Below, piece after piece: positions 37,264 to 46,383 of a stretch of 64,000 nt of DNA. Position numbers and translations under genes: made by a program. Numbering within the stretch: the stretch's first letter is position 1; each line of letters starts with the position of its first letter. The notes under the pieces were generated by a model. It worked only from the letters and a program-made list of their open reading frames with translations. It did not search any database and was not told the DNA's origin. This stretch comes from Brasilonema sp. UFV-L1 (lineage in GTDB: Bacteria > Cyanobacteriota > Cyanobacteriia > Cyanobacteriales > Nostocaceae). The DNA lies in NCBI RefSeq assembly GCF_012912105.1, contig NZ_QMEA01000010.1, forward strand, positions 26,207 to 90,206, given 5' to 3'.

Positions 37264-38280
37264 TTAAGCGACTTCTCCTTCCTTGGCTTCTGCTATTTCT
37301 GTCTGAGTCTCCAAATTTTTTTCTTCTGTTGTTGTCAGTTGCAAAAATACATCTTCCAGAGTAGCGCTTACGCGTCGCATTTCTTGTAAACCGAATCCTG
37401 TTCGTATCAACGCTGCTGCAATATCTTGTCCTGGTTCAGTTCCTGGTTGTGATATCACTCGCAGGTGAGTTCGATTTTCCTTCAAGGAAGTCTGATTGTG
37501 TATTCCCAACCCAGGAACTGATTCGACAAAATTCACTCCTGGTAGATTTTGCAGGACTTGTTTGGCAAGAGATGCTTCTCCTTCAATTTCTATTTCATAT
37601 CCTGAGCCTTTTGTCAACTGATTTAAGAGATTTTCTGGTGTGTCTGTTGCGACAAGTTTGCCACGATTGATGATTGCCACACGGCTACAAGTCATGCTCA
37701 CCTCTGGCAAAATGTGAGTGGAAATAATGATTGTGTGGGTTCCTGCAAGGCTTTTAATTAAATTTCGCACCTCAATGATTTGCCGGGGATCGAGTCCGAC
37801 TGTGGGTTCATCCAAAATGATGGCTGGCGGATCATGGACAATAGCTTGAGCGATGCCCACTCTTTGACGATATCCTTTGGAAAGTTTGCGAATAATAACG
37901 TGACGTTTGTCTTGTAAATTGCAGCGTTCTATTGCTGCGGTTATTTTTGTTGCGCGATCGCCTGCCCTGACTCCCTTTATCCGCGCCACAAAATACAAAA
38001 ATCCCTCGACTGTCATCTCTGGATACAACGGCGGTGTCTCTGGTAGGTAACCAATGCGTTGACGCACCAACAGAGAATTTTCATGGACATCGAAGTTAGC
38101 AATCCTCGCTGTTCCACTTGTCGCTGGTAAATAACCAGCTAAAATTCGCATAGTTGTCGTTTTACCAGCGCCATTTGGTCCTAAAAACCCCAAAATCTCT
38201 CCAGGTTCTACGTTGAACGAGACATCAGTAATTGCTGGAGTAGAGCCATATATTTTACTTAGGTGCTCAACTGAAATCAT
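37264..38280 (-). CDS. ABC transporter ATP-binding protein (GldA/NatA-like)
   Basis: The 338-residue protein has Walker A GPNGAGKTT near residue 38, the Q-loop region GYLPETPPLYPEMTV, signature LSKGYRQRVG, Walker B AIILDEPTVGLDP and switch His in IIISTHILPEV. The C-terminal extension of about 110 residues (ENLLNQLTKGSGYEIEIEG...) is the DUF4162-like tail common in ABC-2 ATPases. It energises the permease encoded immediately downstream. It is the first gene of a four-gene - strand run; the promoter should lie in 38281-38360. Confidence 0.95.
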   Translation of the reverse strand: MISVEHLSKIYGSTPAITDVSFNVEPGEILGFLGPNGAGKTTTMRILAGYLPATSGTARIANFDVHENSLLVRQRIGYLPETPPLYPEMTVEGFLYFVARIKGVRAGDRATKITAAIERCNLQDKRHVIIRKLSKGYRQRVGIAQAIVHDPPAIILDEPTVGLDPRQIIEVRNLIKSLAGTHTIIISTHILPEVSMTCSRVAIINRGKLVATDTPENLLNQLTKGSGYEIEIEGEASLAKQVLQNLPGVNFVESVPGLGIHNQTSLKENRTHLRVISQPGTEPGQDIAAALIRTGFGLQEMRRVSATLEDVFLQLTTTEEKNLETQTEIAEAKEGEVA

Positions 38281-38360
38281 CCGCTTTAGCTAAGTGCTAA
38301 CGATAATGTATCAACCATGATAAAGCAACAAAACAATTGGTGAGTGTTGAGTACTATAAG

Positions 38361-38466
38361 TCAGGACGTACGCAAAGAAACTTAGTTCAAACCAAAAATC
38401 GTCTGTTTTGCAAGCAAATACGAACTTACCAAACCCGGTTTAATGGCAAATAGTGCGCAAGTCCTA
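38361..38466. repeat. MITE-like element, degenerate copy (AGGACTTACGCA-type ends)
   Basis: The left end TCAGGACGTACGCAAAG and right end TGCGCAAGTCCTA are inverted copies with two mismatches over 12 bases, 106 bases apart. Related ends occur at 43571-43664 and 53028-53243. It occupies much of the 322-base gap 38281-38602, in which I see no gene. Confidence 0.65.
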
Positions 38467-38602
38467 ATAGTCCTAAGTAGTTCTGTTGTTTTCAACTCAG
38501 GAATCAGCACTCAGTACTTGGACCTAAATGTCGTTCTTATGTCAAGGCAGTTGTAGAGTTATTTAAAATTGTCATAATTCAAATTTGTCTACCAATAACT
38601 AA

Positions 38603-40705
38603 ATGGTCAACTCTACTGTCGTTGCCACACTCACTATTTATGTCAACCCTGCGATTGGTCATGATGCCAATGCTGGGACACGGTTAAATCCTTATAAAAC
38701 CATCACCCGTGCTCTTAAGGTTACCACAACACCCAAAATGATTCAGCTTGCTCCTGGAACTTACAGTACTGCGAGTGGTGAAATCTTTCCACTAGTGATT
38801 TCAGTGGGTGTGATTGTTGTAGGTCACGAAGCCACCAAAGGTCAAGGTATTGTGATTTCGGGAAGTGGTTTGTACAACAGCAAAAGTTTTGGTACACAAA
38901 ATATTACGGTTGTATTACTCAATGATGCTCAACTGATGGGTGTCACTCTTGTAAATTCTACACAAAAAGGCACTGGTGTCTGGATTGAATCCACTTCCCC
39001 AACTTTGGCTAATAATACTTTTATCAAATGTGGTCGGGAAGCTGTGTTTGTCAGCGGTACTGCTAAACCACTCATTGAGGACAATGTATTTGTGCAAAAT
39101 GGTATTGGTGGGTTGGTTATGGCAGGGAATTGCAAACCAGAGGTGCTAGAGAATGTTTTCCAAAAAAATGCTTTGGGAATAGCTATCAGTGATTATGCTA
39201 TTCCAAGAGTAGCAAATAATACGTTTTTGTTCAACAGAAATGCGATCGCAATTTCGCGGAATGCCCGTCCTATCCTGCGAAATAATCTGATCGAAAACAG
39301 TATTCAAGGTGGGTTATTAATTAACGGTCATGCGGTTCCTGACCTCGGTAATCTTCAAGAGCCTGCTGGTAACATTTTTCGTCATAATGGGCAGTTTGAT
39401 ATCCAAAATACCACCTCTGTTCAGTTGATTTCTGTAGGAAACCAGTTGAATCCTGCCCAGGTCAAGGGAATGATAGAGTTGATTGCTGCAACAGAGAATA
39501 CTTCCAAAAAAGTATTAGTTAACACAACTTTTTCTGATATTGTTGGGCATTGGGCAGCGGCTTTTGTGGAAGTTTTACATAACAGAAATCTGATGAGTGG
39601 CTTTTCTGATGGCACTTTTCGACCAGAAGCCCCGATCACTCGCGCTCAGTATGCCGATGTGATTGCTAAGAGCTTTCAGTTACCTCCTAGCAACCGTACT
39701 CGTAAATTCACGGATGTGAAACCAGGTTTCTGGGCAAAATCAGCTATTGAACGCGCTGCTAGTATGGAGTTTCTCAGTGCATTTCCGGATGGCACATTTC
39801 AACCAATGCAAAATTTAACAAGGATTCAGGCAATAGTTTCTCTGGTGAATGGACTAAAGCTGAGTGGAGGCAATCCACATATTTTAAATGTTTTTCGCGA
39901 TCGCGCCCAAATTCCCAGTTCAGCCATCAATGCTGTTGCAGTTGCAACTCAGAAGTTACTCGTAGTGAACTATCCCGAAATTGAACAATTAGAACCACTC
40001 AGAGACATCACTCGTGCTGAGGTAGCAGCTTTCATCCATCAGGCATTAGTGATGAGTGGGAAAGCCAAGCCAATCACTTGTGCTTATATTGTTAATCCTA
40101 ATGTCGAGATTCCCTGCTACACTAACTTTGTGACACACTGGGCAGAACCATTTATCCAGGCATTGGTGAGTATGGGTTTGACTCACGGTTTTGCTCATGA
40201 GACATTTGAGCTAGATCAACCAATCACTCGTGCCCAGTATGCGGCTTTAGTTGCGGTTTGCTTCAACCCAACTCCCAAACACGCCGCACCTGATTTTACA
40301 GACGTACCAAGGGATTTTTGGGCTTATAACGCCATCAAAATTGCAGCACAGGGCGGCTTTGTTGGTGGGTTTCGCGATGGTAGCTTCCGCCCAGGGCAAA
40401 ATGTCCTGCGGTTACAGGTGATTGTCTCTCTGGTGAATGGACTTGCCCTCAAAGCAGCTGATAATGAGACTTTACTCGGCTGTTGCGATCGCAACACAAT
40501 CCCAAACTATGCCCGTACTGCAGTTGCTAGCGCCACCCAAAACAAAATTATCGTGAATTATCCAGATCCTAAACAACTCCATCTCCATCGAGAGGCGACA
40601 CGAGGGGAAGCAGCTGCTATGGTTTATCAGGCATTGGTGGCACTTAGGCAAACTCCTACTATTAGTTCACCCTATATCTTTTCCCATTCCTCATTTGAAA
40701 AGTAA
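38603..40705 (+). CDS. Beta-helix (DUF1565) protein with S-layer homology domains
   Basis: The protein has 700 residues. Residues 1-290 form a right-handed beta-helix of the DUF1565 kind: IYVNPAIGHDANAGTRLNPYKTI, then repeating short strands (LANNTFIKCGREAVFVSG, LIEDNVFVQNGIGGLVMAG). From about 310 there are four SLH modules in two pairs (FSDIVGHWAAAFVEVL...GFSDGTFRPEAPITRAQYA; FTDVKPGFWAKSAIE...; and again near 520-650). SLH modules bind peptidoglycan-linked polymer and put the protein at the cell surface, yet no signal peptide follows the chosen ATG, and a stop codon lies directly upstream. The helix could bind or cleave polysaccharide. The next gene starts 2 bases after its stop. Confidence 0.9.
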   Translation: MVNSTVVATLTIYVNPAIGHDANAGTRLNPYKTITRALKVTTTPKMIQLAPGTYSTASGEIFPLVISVGVIVVGHEATKGQGIVISGSGLYNSKSFGTQNITVVLLNDAQLMGVTLVNSTQKGTGVWIESTSPTLANNTFIKCGREAVFVSGTAKPLIEDNVFVQNGIGGLVMAGNCKPEVLENVFQKNALGIAISDYAIPRVANNTFLFNRNAIAISRNARPILRNNLIENSIQGGLLINGHAVPDLGNLQEPAGNIFRHNGQFDIQNTTSVQLISVGNQLNPAQVKGMIELIAATENTSKKVLVNTTFSDIVGHWAAAFVEVLHNRNLMSGFSDGTFRPEAPITRAQYADVIAKSFQLPPSNRTRKFTDVKPGFWAKSAIERAASMEFLSAFPDGTFQPMQNLTRIQAIVSLVNGLKLSGGNPHILNVFRDRAQIPSSAINAVAVATQKLLVVNYPEIEQLEPLRDITRAEVAAFIHQALVMSGKAKPITCAYIVNPNVEIPCYTNFVTHWAEPFIQALVSMGLTHGFAHETFELDQPITRAQYAALVAVCFNPTPKHAAPDFTDVPRDFWAYNAIKIAAQGGFVGGFRDGSFRPGQNVLRLQVIVSLVNGLALKAADNETLLGCCDRNTIPNYARTAVASATQNKIIVNYPDPKQLHLHREATRGEAAAMVYQALVALRQTPTISSPYIFSHSSFEK

Positions 40706-40706
40706 A

Positions 40707-41612
40707 ATGACAAGCACTTCCCCTCTATACTTGGAAGCACTTAGCAAAAAAACTATAGATAAAAATAAGATAAGCTGTATGGGATGGGAGCAAGATGTGT
40801 CCTTGCCTGAAGCACAGAGCCAGATGTTCACATCAAACTTGGACACCTCTGCTGATTTGGCGATCGCCCTACTAACTCATTATAGTTTTGACCTCGGTGG
40901 CTATAGTGCCAGTGAGCTAGTTAACCTTTGGCAAAAGCAATATCCAGGCAACTGGTTACACTTGGCTGTCATTGAAGCACTCTACCAAGGTCGCTACAAA
41001 GCTATTTCTGTGCAACAAATTTTAACGTGTTGGCAACGACGTGGACAAGCCATTTTTCATTTTAATATGGAATTTGAACGCTTGATTTGCAGCAAATTTC
41101 CACAAAGCCTAACTGCACTTCCCACAGTTTCTTCATCTTCTGTAGAGACAACACCAGATGAAGGCAAACACATATGGGAAGAGGAGGATACACCGAACTC
41201 ACCCCATCACTCCATTTCTCTCCAACCTCAACACCAGCCATCTCACCGGAACGGTAGTTTGCACACTCCAGGGAATTCTCCTAAGTTTAAAGCAGCAGAA
41301 GCCACCGCCCCAAAAACTCCTAACAACCCACAGCCACCCTTACGACGAGAACCTCCGGAGGCGAAAAACTTCTCTATGGGAACTCCTAGCCCTCAATATC
41401 CAAACCAAAAGGATAACGATGATTTTCTCACAATGGCTACCAATAATCCCCCAATTGAGCAATTTACTCCAGAAACAAGCGCAAGTTCAGAGTCATTTAC
41501 ATCAAAACTCAAAGCAATTTCTAATGAAAAGCTCTACACTTCTAGGAAATTCCTTCCTGGAAGTCCACATAGTTCTGTGTCAGAAGAAATAGAAATGGAT
41601 AATAGCTATTAG
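40707..41612 (+). CDS. Hypothetical protein with helical N-terminus and disordered Pro/Ser tail
   Basis: A TTG at 40695 is in frame, but ATG 40707 right after the SLH gene stop is the natural coupled start, giving 301 residues. Residues about 45-130 look helical and folded: LDTSADLAIALLTHYSFDLGG, ELVNLWQKQYPGNWLHLAVIEALYQGRYK and ILTCWQRRGQ, a pattern of a small winged-helix or DnaD-like cyanobacterial domain. The remaining 160 residues are polar and Pro/Ser/Thr-rich, probably disordered. I do not recognise a named family. Tight coupling to the SLH gene suggests co-expression. Confidence 0.65.
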   Translation: MTSTSPLYLEALSKKTIDKNKISCMGWEQDVSLPEAQSQMFTSNLDTSADLAIALLTHYSFDLGGYSASELVNLWQKQYPGNWLHLAVIEALYQGRYKAISVQQILTCWQRRGQAIFHFNMEFERLICSKFPQSLTALPTVSSSSVETTPDEGKHIWEEEDTPNSPHHSISLQPQHQPSHRNGSLHTPGNSPKFKAAEATAPKTPNNPQPPLRREPPEAKNFSMGTPSPQYPNQKDNDDFLTMATNNPPIEQFTPETSASSESFTSKLKAISNEKLYTSRKFLPGSPHSSVSEEIEMDNSY

Positions 41613-41640
41613 TAACACTTCTACATATGTTTAAAATTTT

Positions 41641-42276
41641 ATGAATCGTCCACGTATTCTTCAACCTGGTATTAACTATACGTTTAGCAAATATTTTGAA
41701 TTATCTTATACACCAGCAGATATTCTCGCAGAATTTGATTGTACTTATGAACGCAAGCGATTAGATTTACCAAGGTATGAGCAAAGTATTAAATGTCTAG
41801 ATTTTTTAAGCCGCTATTTAGAAAGAAATTTAACCTTCGTTAACCCAATAAGCGAAACAGCAAGACGAGAGACATTAATTGCTCCTACGCTCATAGAAAT
41901 TTGTGCCGAAACTCAAACTCAATTGAATATCGAGTATCCTATCAACGTTAGTGAACAGCTAAAAGGGAGTTTTGATTACTACATAAACAGTTATAATGGA
42001 ATGCTTGTTGTTGAAGCTAAACAATCTGATTTGAGTCGGGGATTTACGCAACTAGCAGTGGAATTAATTGCTCTTGACCAATGGACTCAATCAAATGCTA
42101 CTGTTTTATATGGAGCGGTCACTACTGGTGAGGATTGGCGTTTTGGAATATTTCACCGTCAAGAAAAACGAATTTCGCAAGACCTTAAGCTTTATCGTGT
42201 TCCCGAAGAATTAGAGGAATTGCTACGGATTCTTATAGGTATTATCGTAAAAACGCCCTATTTAACTGCAACTTAA
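41641..42276 (+). CDS. Hypothetical protein with PD-(D/E)XK nuclease-like core
   Basis: The 211-residue protein has ETLIAPTLIEICAETQTQLNIE, then KGSFDYYINS (Asp) and, after one strand, MLVVEAKQSDLSRGFTQLAVELIAL. The D...(E)-x-K arrangement followed by a helix with a Q is the active-site pattern of restriction-endonuclease-like folds. Cyanobacterial genomes hold many stand-alone proteins of this kind with unknown targets. There is no cognate methyltransferase next to it. The gene lies 28 bases after its upstream neighbour and immediately before an IS remnant. A nuclease role is inferred from the motif only. Confidence 0.6.
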   Translation: MNRPRILQPGINYTFSKYFELSYTPADILAEFDCTYERKRLDLPRYEQSIKCLDFLSRYLERNLTFVNPISETARRETLIAPTLIEICAETQTQLNIEYPINVSEQLKGSFDYYINSYNGMLVVEAKQSDLSRGFTQLAVELIALDQWTQSNATVLYGAVTTGEDWRFGIFHRQEKRISQDLKLYRVPEELEELLRILIGIIVKTPYLTAT

Positions 42277-42364
42277 TATTAGCTTTGAAAGCAACAAAAG
42301 CTGATTCAAGGCAGATACGTTGATTTTTAAGAATATGCCGCCGCAGGATTAACAGCACAAATCA

Positions 42365-42992
42365 TATAGCAATCCGTGCAGGAGTCATGAGAAAACACCA
42401 TATTCGTGCAGTTTAGGAAAGTCAAATATTTGACGATGTATGCACAACTCAAATAACCGCTTGACGACAGAGAATGAACGACACAAAAAATAAAACTCTC
42501 GAATCATTCTTTTTGCTTGCAACCAAATATCCTCCACCGGATTCTGCTGTGGGGCATTTGGAGCAAACAGTTCGCAAGTGATTAACCATTCATTTGGTTC
42601 AAGTTCATGATTTACCGAGTCGAGATAATCCCTAACCTGCTGTGCTTTGTGATAGCTTGCACCGTCCCAATTCAGAAATTCTTGGCTTCCTTTATACGCT
42701 AGCTTTAAACCCTCTACTCCTTGTTTAAAAAATGCTTTTTTCCACTTACTGATAAATCCTGAGGAAACCCCCAGTATTGACTGAATGGCTTTGTGTTTAT
42801 ATCCTTCGAGTACCATTTTGATGGCGATACGCCTTCGGCGTCTGCGCTTTGCGCAATCGCCCGTTGAACTTCCCGCTTGTCTTGGCTGTTTTCTATGAAC
42901 TCAGATAGTGATTGCATCCACATCACTACACCTTGTACTTGGTCACACTAGCTATTTGAGTATTTTCTCACGAATCATTTAGGATTGCTATA
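42365..42992 (-). mobile_element. IS630-family insertion sequence remnant
   Basis: The terminal inverted repeats TATAGCAATCC (42365-42375) and GGATTGCTATA (42982-42992) bound the element and are extended by matching GAGAAAA/TTTTCTC further in. TA dinucleotides at both ends fit the TA target duplication of IS630/Tc1 elements. The transposase gene inside is far too short and broken, so the element cannot move by itself. Confidence 0.88.
42385..42926 (-). pseudogene. IS630 transposase, internally deleted and frameshifted
   Basis: The N-terminal part in one frame (from 42926: MMWMQSLSEFIENSQDKREV) runs into a GC-rich insertion and continues in another frame from about 42825 as MVLEGYKHKAIQSILGVSS (helix-turn-helix). 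This then joins directly to a DDE end domain: FLNWDGASYHK, then LFAPNAPQQNPVEDIWLQAK. A full transposase of this family is about 340 residues; the middle, with the first catalytic Asp, is missing. The frameshift is due to an insertion of about 29 bases near 42829-42857 (see findings). It is not functional. Confidence 0.88.
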
Positions 42993-43015
42993 GTTTTCAG
43001 GTCGTAGTTAAAAAA

Positions 43016-43279
43016 TTAAACCGCAGAAAAATCAGTAAATTGACGCTGCTCAGGACGAATAAAACCTAATACTATATCTTCTTTAGCTACTCCTAAATCC
43101 AGTAAATTCTCAGTTATACCCCTTTCCGTTCCATCCCATTCAATCCACACCTGACCCTCCACAATCCGCAGATGCAATGCCACAGCATGAACCCTACCCG
43201 TTTTATCCCAACCTGTATCCATCAATAAATAATTATCAGATTCTCTGTCACAAATAGATAGACTTTTAATCTGCTTTAA
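43016..43279 (-). pseudogene. xisI: xisI fragment (fdxN element excision controlling factor), N-terminus lost
   Basis: The open frame reads from a stop at 43280-43282 with no proper start. From about 43273 it codes IKSLSICDRESDNYLLMDTGW, with DKTGRVHAVALHLRI and GQVWIEWDGTERGITENLL following, and the C-terminal family signature LGVAKEDIVLGF then QFTDFSAV. XisI proteins are about 110 residues; some 25-30 N-terminal residues are missing. The break is where the adhesin tail fragment begins on the other strand, so one deletion probably removed both gene starts. A short product from an internal ATG is possible. Confidence 0.85.
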
Positions 43280-43291
43280 CTAGATATTAGG

Positions 43292-43515
43292 ATGTGCGTG
43301 TGGATTTGGTCAAACCTGTCGTTAGTAAGGTTAATCTAGTAAGTACCACTCACAATCAGCCATCTACCAATCCAACTGACAAACCTATAGTTCCTGCTCA
43401 AGGTTGGATATTTAATGAAAAAGGTGAAGTTACGCTAGTAGCTTATGACCCCACTAAAACTGGTCCACAACGTGAGCAGCAAACACCTTCTAGTAGTTGT
43501 GCATCACAGAGATAA
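43292..43515 (+). pseudogene. Tail fragment of a second haemagglutinin-type adhesin gene
   Basis: From 43292 the sequence matches the 3' end of the adhesin gene at 46159-46376, both in DNA and protein: VRVDLVKPV, then DKPIVPAQGWIFNEKGEV and TLVAYDPTKTGPQREQ. Only about 73 C-terminal residues remain, and nothing before 43292 matches. It is a dead relic of a paralogous gene once present upstream of the intact one. Confidence 0.88.
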
Positions 43516-43570
43516 AAATTATTACGCAAGGGGAACAAATTCTTCTCCTTGAGGTAAAAATACTAGAATC

Positions 43571-43664
43571 AGGACTTACGCGCGAACGACGTAACTATAG
43601 TCCGCAGCAACCCAAGAGAAGTCATTGCAACTCGCTCTCTTAAAGTAGCGTGTGCGTAAATCCT
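43571..43664. repeat. MITE-like element with AGGACTTACGC ends
   Basis: AGGACTTACGCGCG at 43571 and TGTGCGTAAATCCT ending at 43664 are inverted with few mismatches, 94 bases overall. Compare 53028-53243, whose ends match perfectly. It lies between the adhesin tail relic and the intact adhesin gene. Confidence 0.75.
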
Positions 43665-43712
43665 ACTGATGATGGTCTGTGTCAAAAATTATTTATAACA
43701 AACTAAGTGAAG

Positions 43713-46376
43713 ATGAAAAAATTTAGGCGATCGCCACCTGAGCAGCTCTATTTAGGAGCGTGGCGTAGCGTGTACAAAGCGCATTCGCTCTTATTCACTT
43801 TACCTATCTGCACCATAAGCACTCTTGCACCTCTGTCCACCGCAGTTGCGCAAGTTTCTGCTGATGGAACTGTATCCACCACCGTTACCACTCCTGATGG
43901 AAAAAATTTCACCATCAACGATGGTACCATTCGGGGAACAAACTTGTTTCACAGCTTCAAAGAATTTTCTGTTCCCACGGGTGGTTCGGCTAACTTCAAC
44001 AATGCAGCTAATATACAAAATATTATCAGTCGAGTCACGGGTGGTTCTATTTCTACAATTGATGGTTTGATAAAAGCCAATGGCGGAGCAAATCTGTTTT
44101 TACTCAATCCAGCGGGAATTCTTTTTGGACCAAATGCCAGCTTAAATATTGGTGGTTCGTTTTTCGGGAGTACGGCGAATAGTTTTATATTTGACAATGG
44201 CTTTGAGTTTAGCGCTACTAACCCACAAGCACCGCCACTGTTAACTATAAATCTTCCGATTGGACTGAGGTATGGGGAGAATCCGCAAAGCATTACCAAT
44301 CAATCTGCTAGTCTTGCTGTTGCTGAAGGAAAATCTTTGACGCTGGTAGGTGGTAACGTAAGTTTGAGTGGTGGTTCTTTGCAAGCTCCCAATGGTCGTA
44401 TCGAGTTGGCAGGAGTCGCAGGAGCAGGAACAGTCGGACTTGTAGGTAATAGTGATAACTTTAATTTAAATTATCCGGATAATCTACAGAAGGCGGATGT
44501 CTCGCTGGGCAATGCAGCCAAGGTGGATGTGACTAACAGAGGTGCAGGCAGTGTAGCAGTTACCGCCCGTAATTTAAATCTTTCCGGACAGAGTATCATT
44601 TCTGCTGGCATCGGGCAAGGGTTCACGGCAGATAGTCAACAATCAGGTGACGTGAATCTCAATCTCACAGGAACGCTGAAAGTTAATGAGAATAGCCGAG
44701 TTGATAATGTTGTCCAGAGAGGGGGAACAGGTAACGCTGGTGACATTAATGTCAAAGCGACAACAGTGGATATCAATGGCGGAATACTTCGCACCCGCAC
44801 TTCGGGAAATGGCGATGCAGGTGATATCAATATTCAGGCTGGTGATATCAATATCACGAACCCAGCTTACATAGTGAAAGATGAGAAAGGGCAGGTAATA
44901 ACTACTGCAGAAGATAAACCTGCACTGGATGCTAGTAATTATGAAAGAGACGGAGTTGGTGTTGGTAGAGGACGCAGCGGAAATATCTCACTGACTACTA
45001 GTAGCTCAATTTCTTTAATTGGGTTGGGTACAGACCCTAAGCAGGACAATAAGGTGATTTCTACTTACAATGCTGGTGGCGGAAAAGGCGGTGGTGACAT
45101 ATCTTTGCAAGCCAATGGTTCGATATCTTTATCCAACGCTTACATTGTCAGCACCAGCTTTAGTCAAGACAGAGGAGCAGGTAACGTTTCACTCATAGGC
45201 AAGAAGTCTGTCTCTTTAGCAGATAATAGCGAAATTAATGCCGTCAGCTTTAACCGTGGCAACTCTGGAAATATTACCCTAAAATCTGACGGTCCTGTGT
45301 CTTTGCAAAAGAGCTTTCTTTCCACTGAAGTCGGATTCTCCAACCGCCCTCCAAACCCTGGAATAGGTGATGCTGGTGATATTCAGATAATTGGACGGTC
45401 TGTTTCAATAACTGACAAGTCGTTTGTAACAACAAAATCTAATAATGGCGCTAACCCTGGCGATATTGTGATTATTGCCCCAGATTTTGTTGAAATATCA
45501 GGAAAAACTGAATTTTCCCAGCCCAATCGTCGCCGAAATGAGATTACAGAAACGACCTTGCGGGCAACTATTGAGAAAAACGCTCAGGGAGTAGGTGGTG
45601 ATATTAATATTACGACTGGTACTTTACGTGTATCCAATGGGGCAAGATTACAGGCGGAAACAGAAACTTTGAGCCAATCCCAAGGCGGTAATATCTTTTT
45701 GCAAGTGCAGGATTTAATTTTTAGAGGACGCGACAACTTAATTTCTGCCAAAGCTAGTAACAATGCTAATGGCGGTAATATCACCATTAATGCTCCTGAT
45801 GGTGTGATCGTCGCTTTCCCTGGAGACAATAACGACATTATTGCCAGTGCTTCTGCTGGTCAGGGAGGTAATATTCAAATCACCGCTCAAAGTATTTTTG
45901 GAATGGCTCAAGGTCGAGCAATTCCTAGAAACACAACTAATGACATTGATGCAAGCTCTCAATTTGGCTTACAAGGTACAGTAAATATTTACACTCCAAA
46001 TATTGACCCTAGCCGTGGGCTATTTGAATTACCAGAAACTGTCATCGACCCTGCAGAGCAAATTGCTCAAAATCCCTGTCTACGAGGAGGTGGGGAATTT
46101 ATCATCACTGGACGTGGCGGTTTTCCAACTGATCCGAGTAAATTTTTCAGCAGTGACAATGTGCGTGTTGATTTAGTCAAGCCTGTTGCTAGCAAAAACA
46201 GTGCAACAAATCATACGAGTCATCAACCATCTACCAATTCAGGTGACAAACCCATAGTACCTGCTCAAGGTTGGATATTCAATGAAAAAGGTGAAGTCAC
46301 ACTGGTCGCTTATGACCCCACTAAAACTGGTCCACAACGGGAACAGCTAACACCTGCTAGTTGTGGTGTGCGTTAA
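43713..46376 (+). CDS. Two-partner-secretion haemagglutinin-like protein (TpsA type)
   Basis: An in-frame GTG at 43707 precedes ATG 43713. The protein is about 887 residues. After a signal region (hydrophobic about 22-45, ending STAVAQVSADG) comes the TPS secretion domain: TIRGTNLFHSFKEFSV, SRVTGGSISTIDGLI and the hallmark NLFLLNPAGILFGPNASLNIGGSFFGSTA. The rest is a long right-handed beta-helix of repeated strands (GNAGDINV, GQGGNIQIT). The conserved tail has IVPAQGWIFNEKGEVTLV. It would be exported through a TpsB/Omp85 channel, but no such gene lies in the window. A repeat-like piece (GAGCGTGGCGTAGCGTG) is built into the signal region. The CHAT gene follows 250 bases on. Confidence 0.93.
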   Translation: MKKFRRSPPEQLYLGAWRSVYKAHSLLFTLPICTISTLAPLSTAVAQVSADGTVSTTVTTPDGKNFTINDGTIRGTNLFHSFKEFSVPTGGSANFNNAANIQNIISRVTGGSISTIDGLIKANGGANLFLLNPAGILFGPNASLNIGGSFFGSTANSFIFDNGFEFSATNPQAPPLLTINLPIGLRYGENPQSITNQSASLAVAEGKSLTLVGGNVSLSGGSLQAPNGRIELAGVAGAGTVGLVGNSDNFNLNYPDNLQKADVSLGNAAKVDVTNRGAGSVAVTARNLNLSGQSIISAGIGQGFTADSQQSGDVNLNLTGTLKVNENSRVDNVVQRGGTGNAGDINVKATTVDINGGILRTRTSGNGDAGDINIQAGDINITNPAYIVKDEKGQVITTAEDKPALDASNYERDGVGVGRGRSGNISLTTSSSISLIGLGTDPKQDNKVISTYNAGGGKGGGDISLQANGSISLSNAYIVSTSFSQDRGAGNVSLIGKKSVSLADNSEINAVSFNRGNSGNITLKSDGPVSLQKSFLSTEVGFSNRPPNPGIGDAGDIQIIGRSVSITDKSFVTTKSNNGANPGDIVIIAPDFVEISGKTEFSQPNRRRNEITETTLRATIEKNAQGVGGDINITTGTLRVSNGARLQAETETLSQSQGGNIFLQVQDLIFRGRDNLISAKASNNANGGNITINAPDGVIVAFPGDNNDIIASASAGQGGNIQITAQSIFGMAQGRAIPRNTTNDIDASSQFGLQGTVNIYTPNIDPSRGLFELPETVIDPAEQIAQNPCLRGGGEFIITGRGGFPTDPSKFFSSDNVRVDLVKPVASKNSATNHTSHQPSTNSGDKPIVPAQGWIFNEKGEVTLVAYDPTKTGPQREQLTPASCGVR

Positions 46377-46383
46377 CAGTTAC

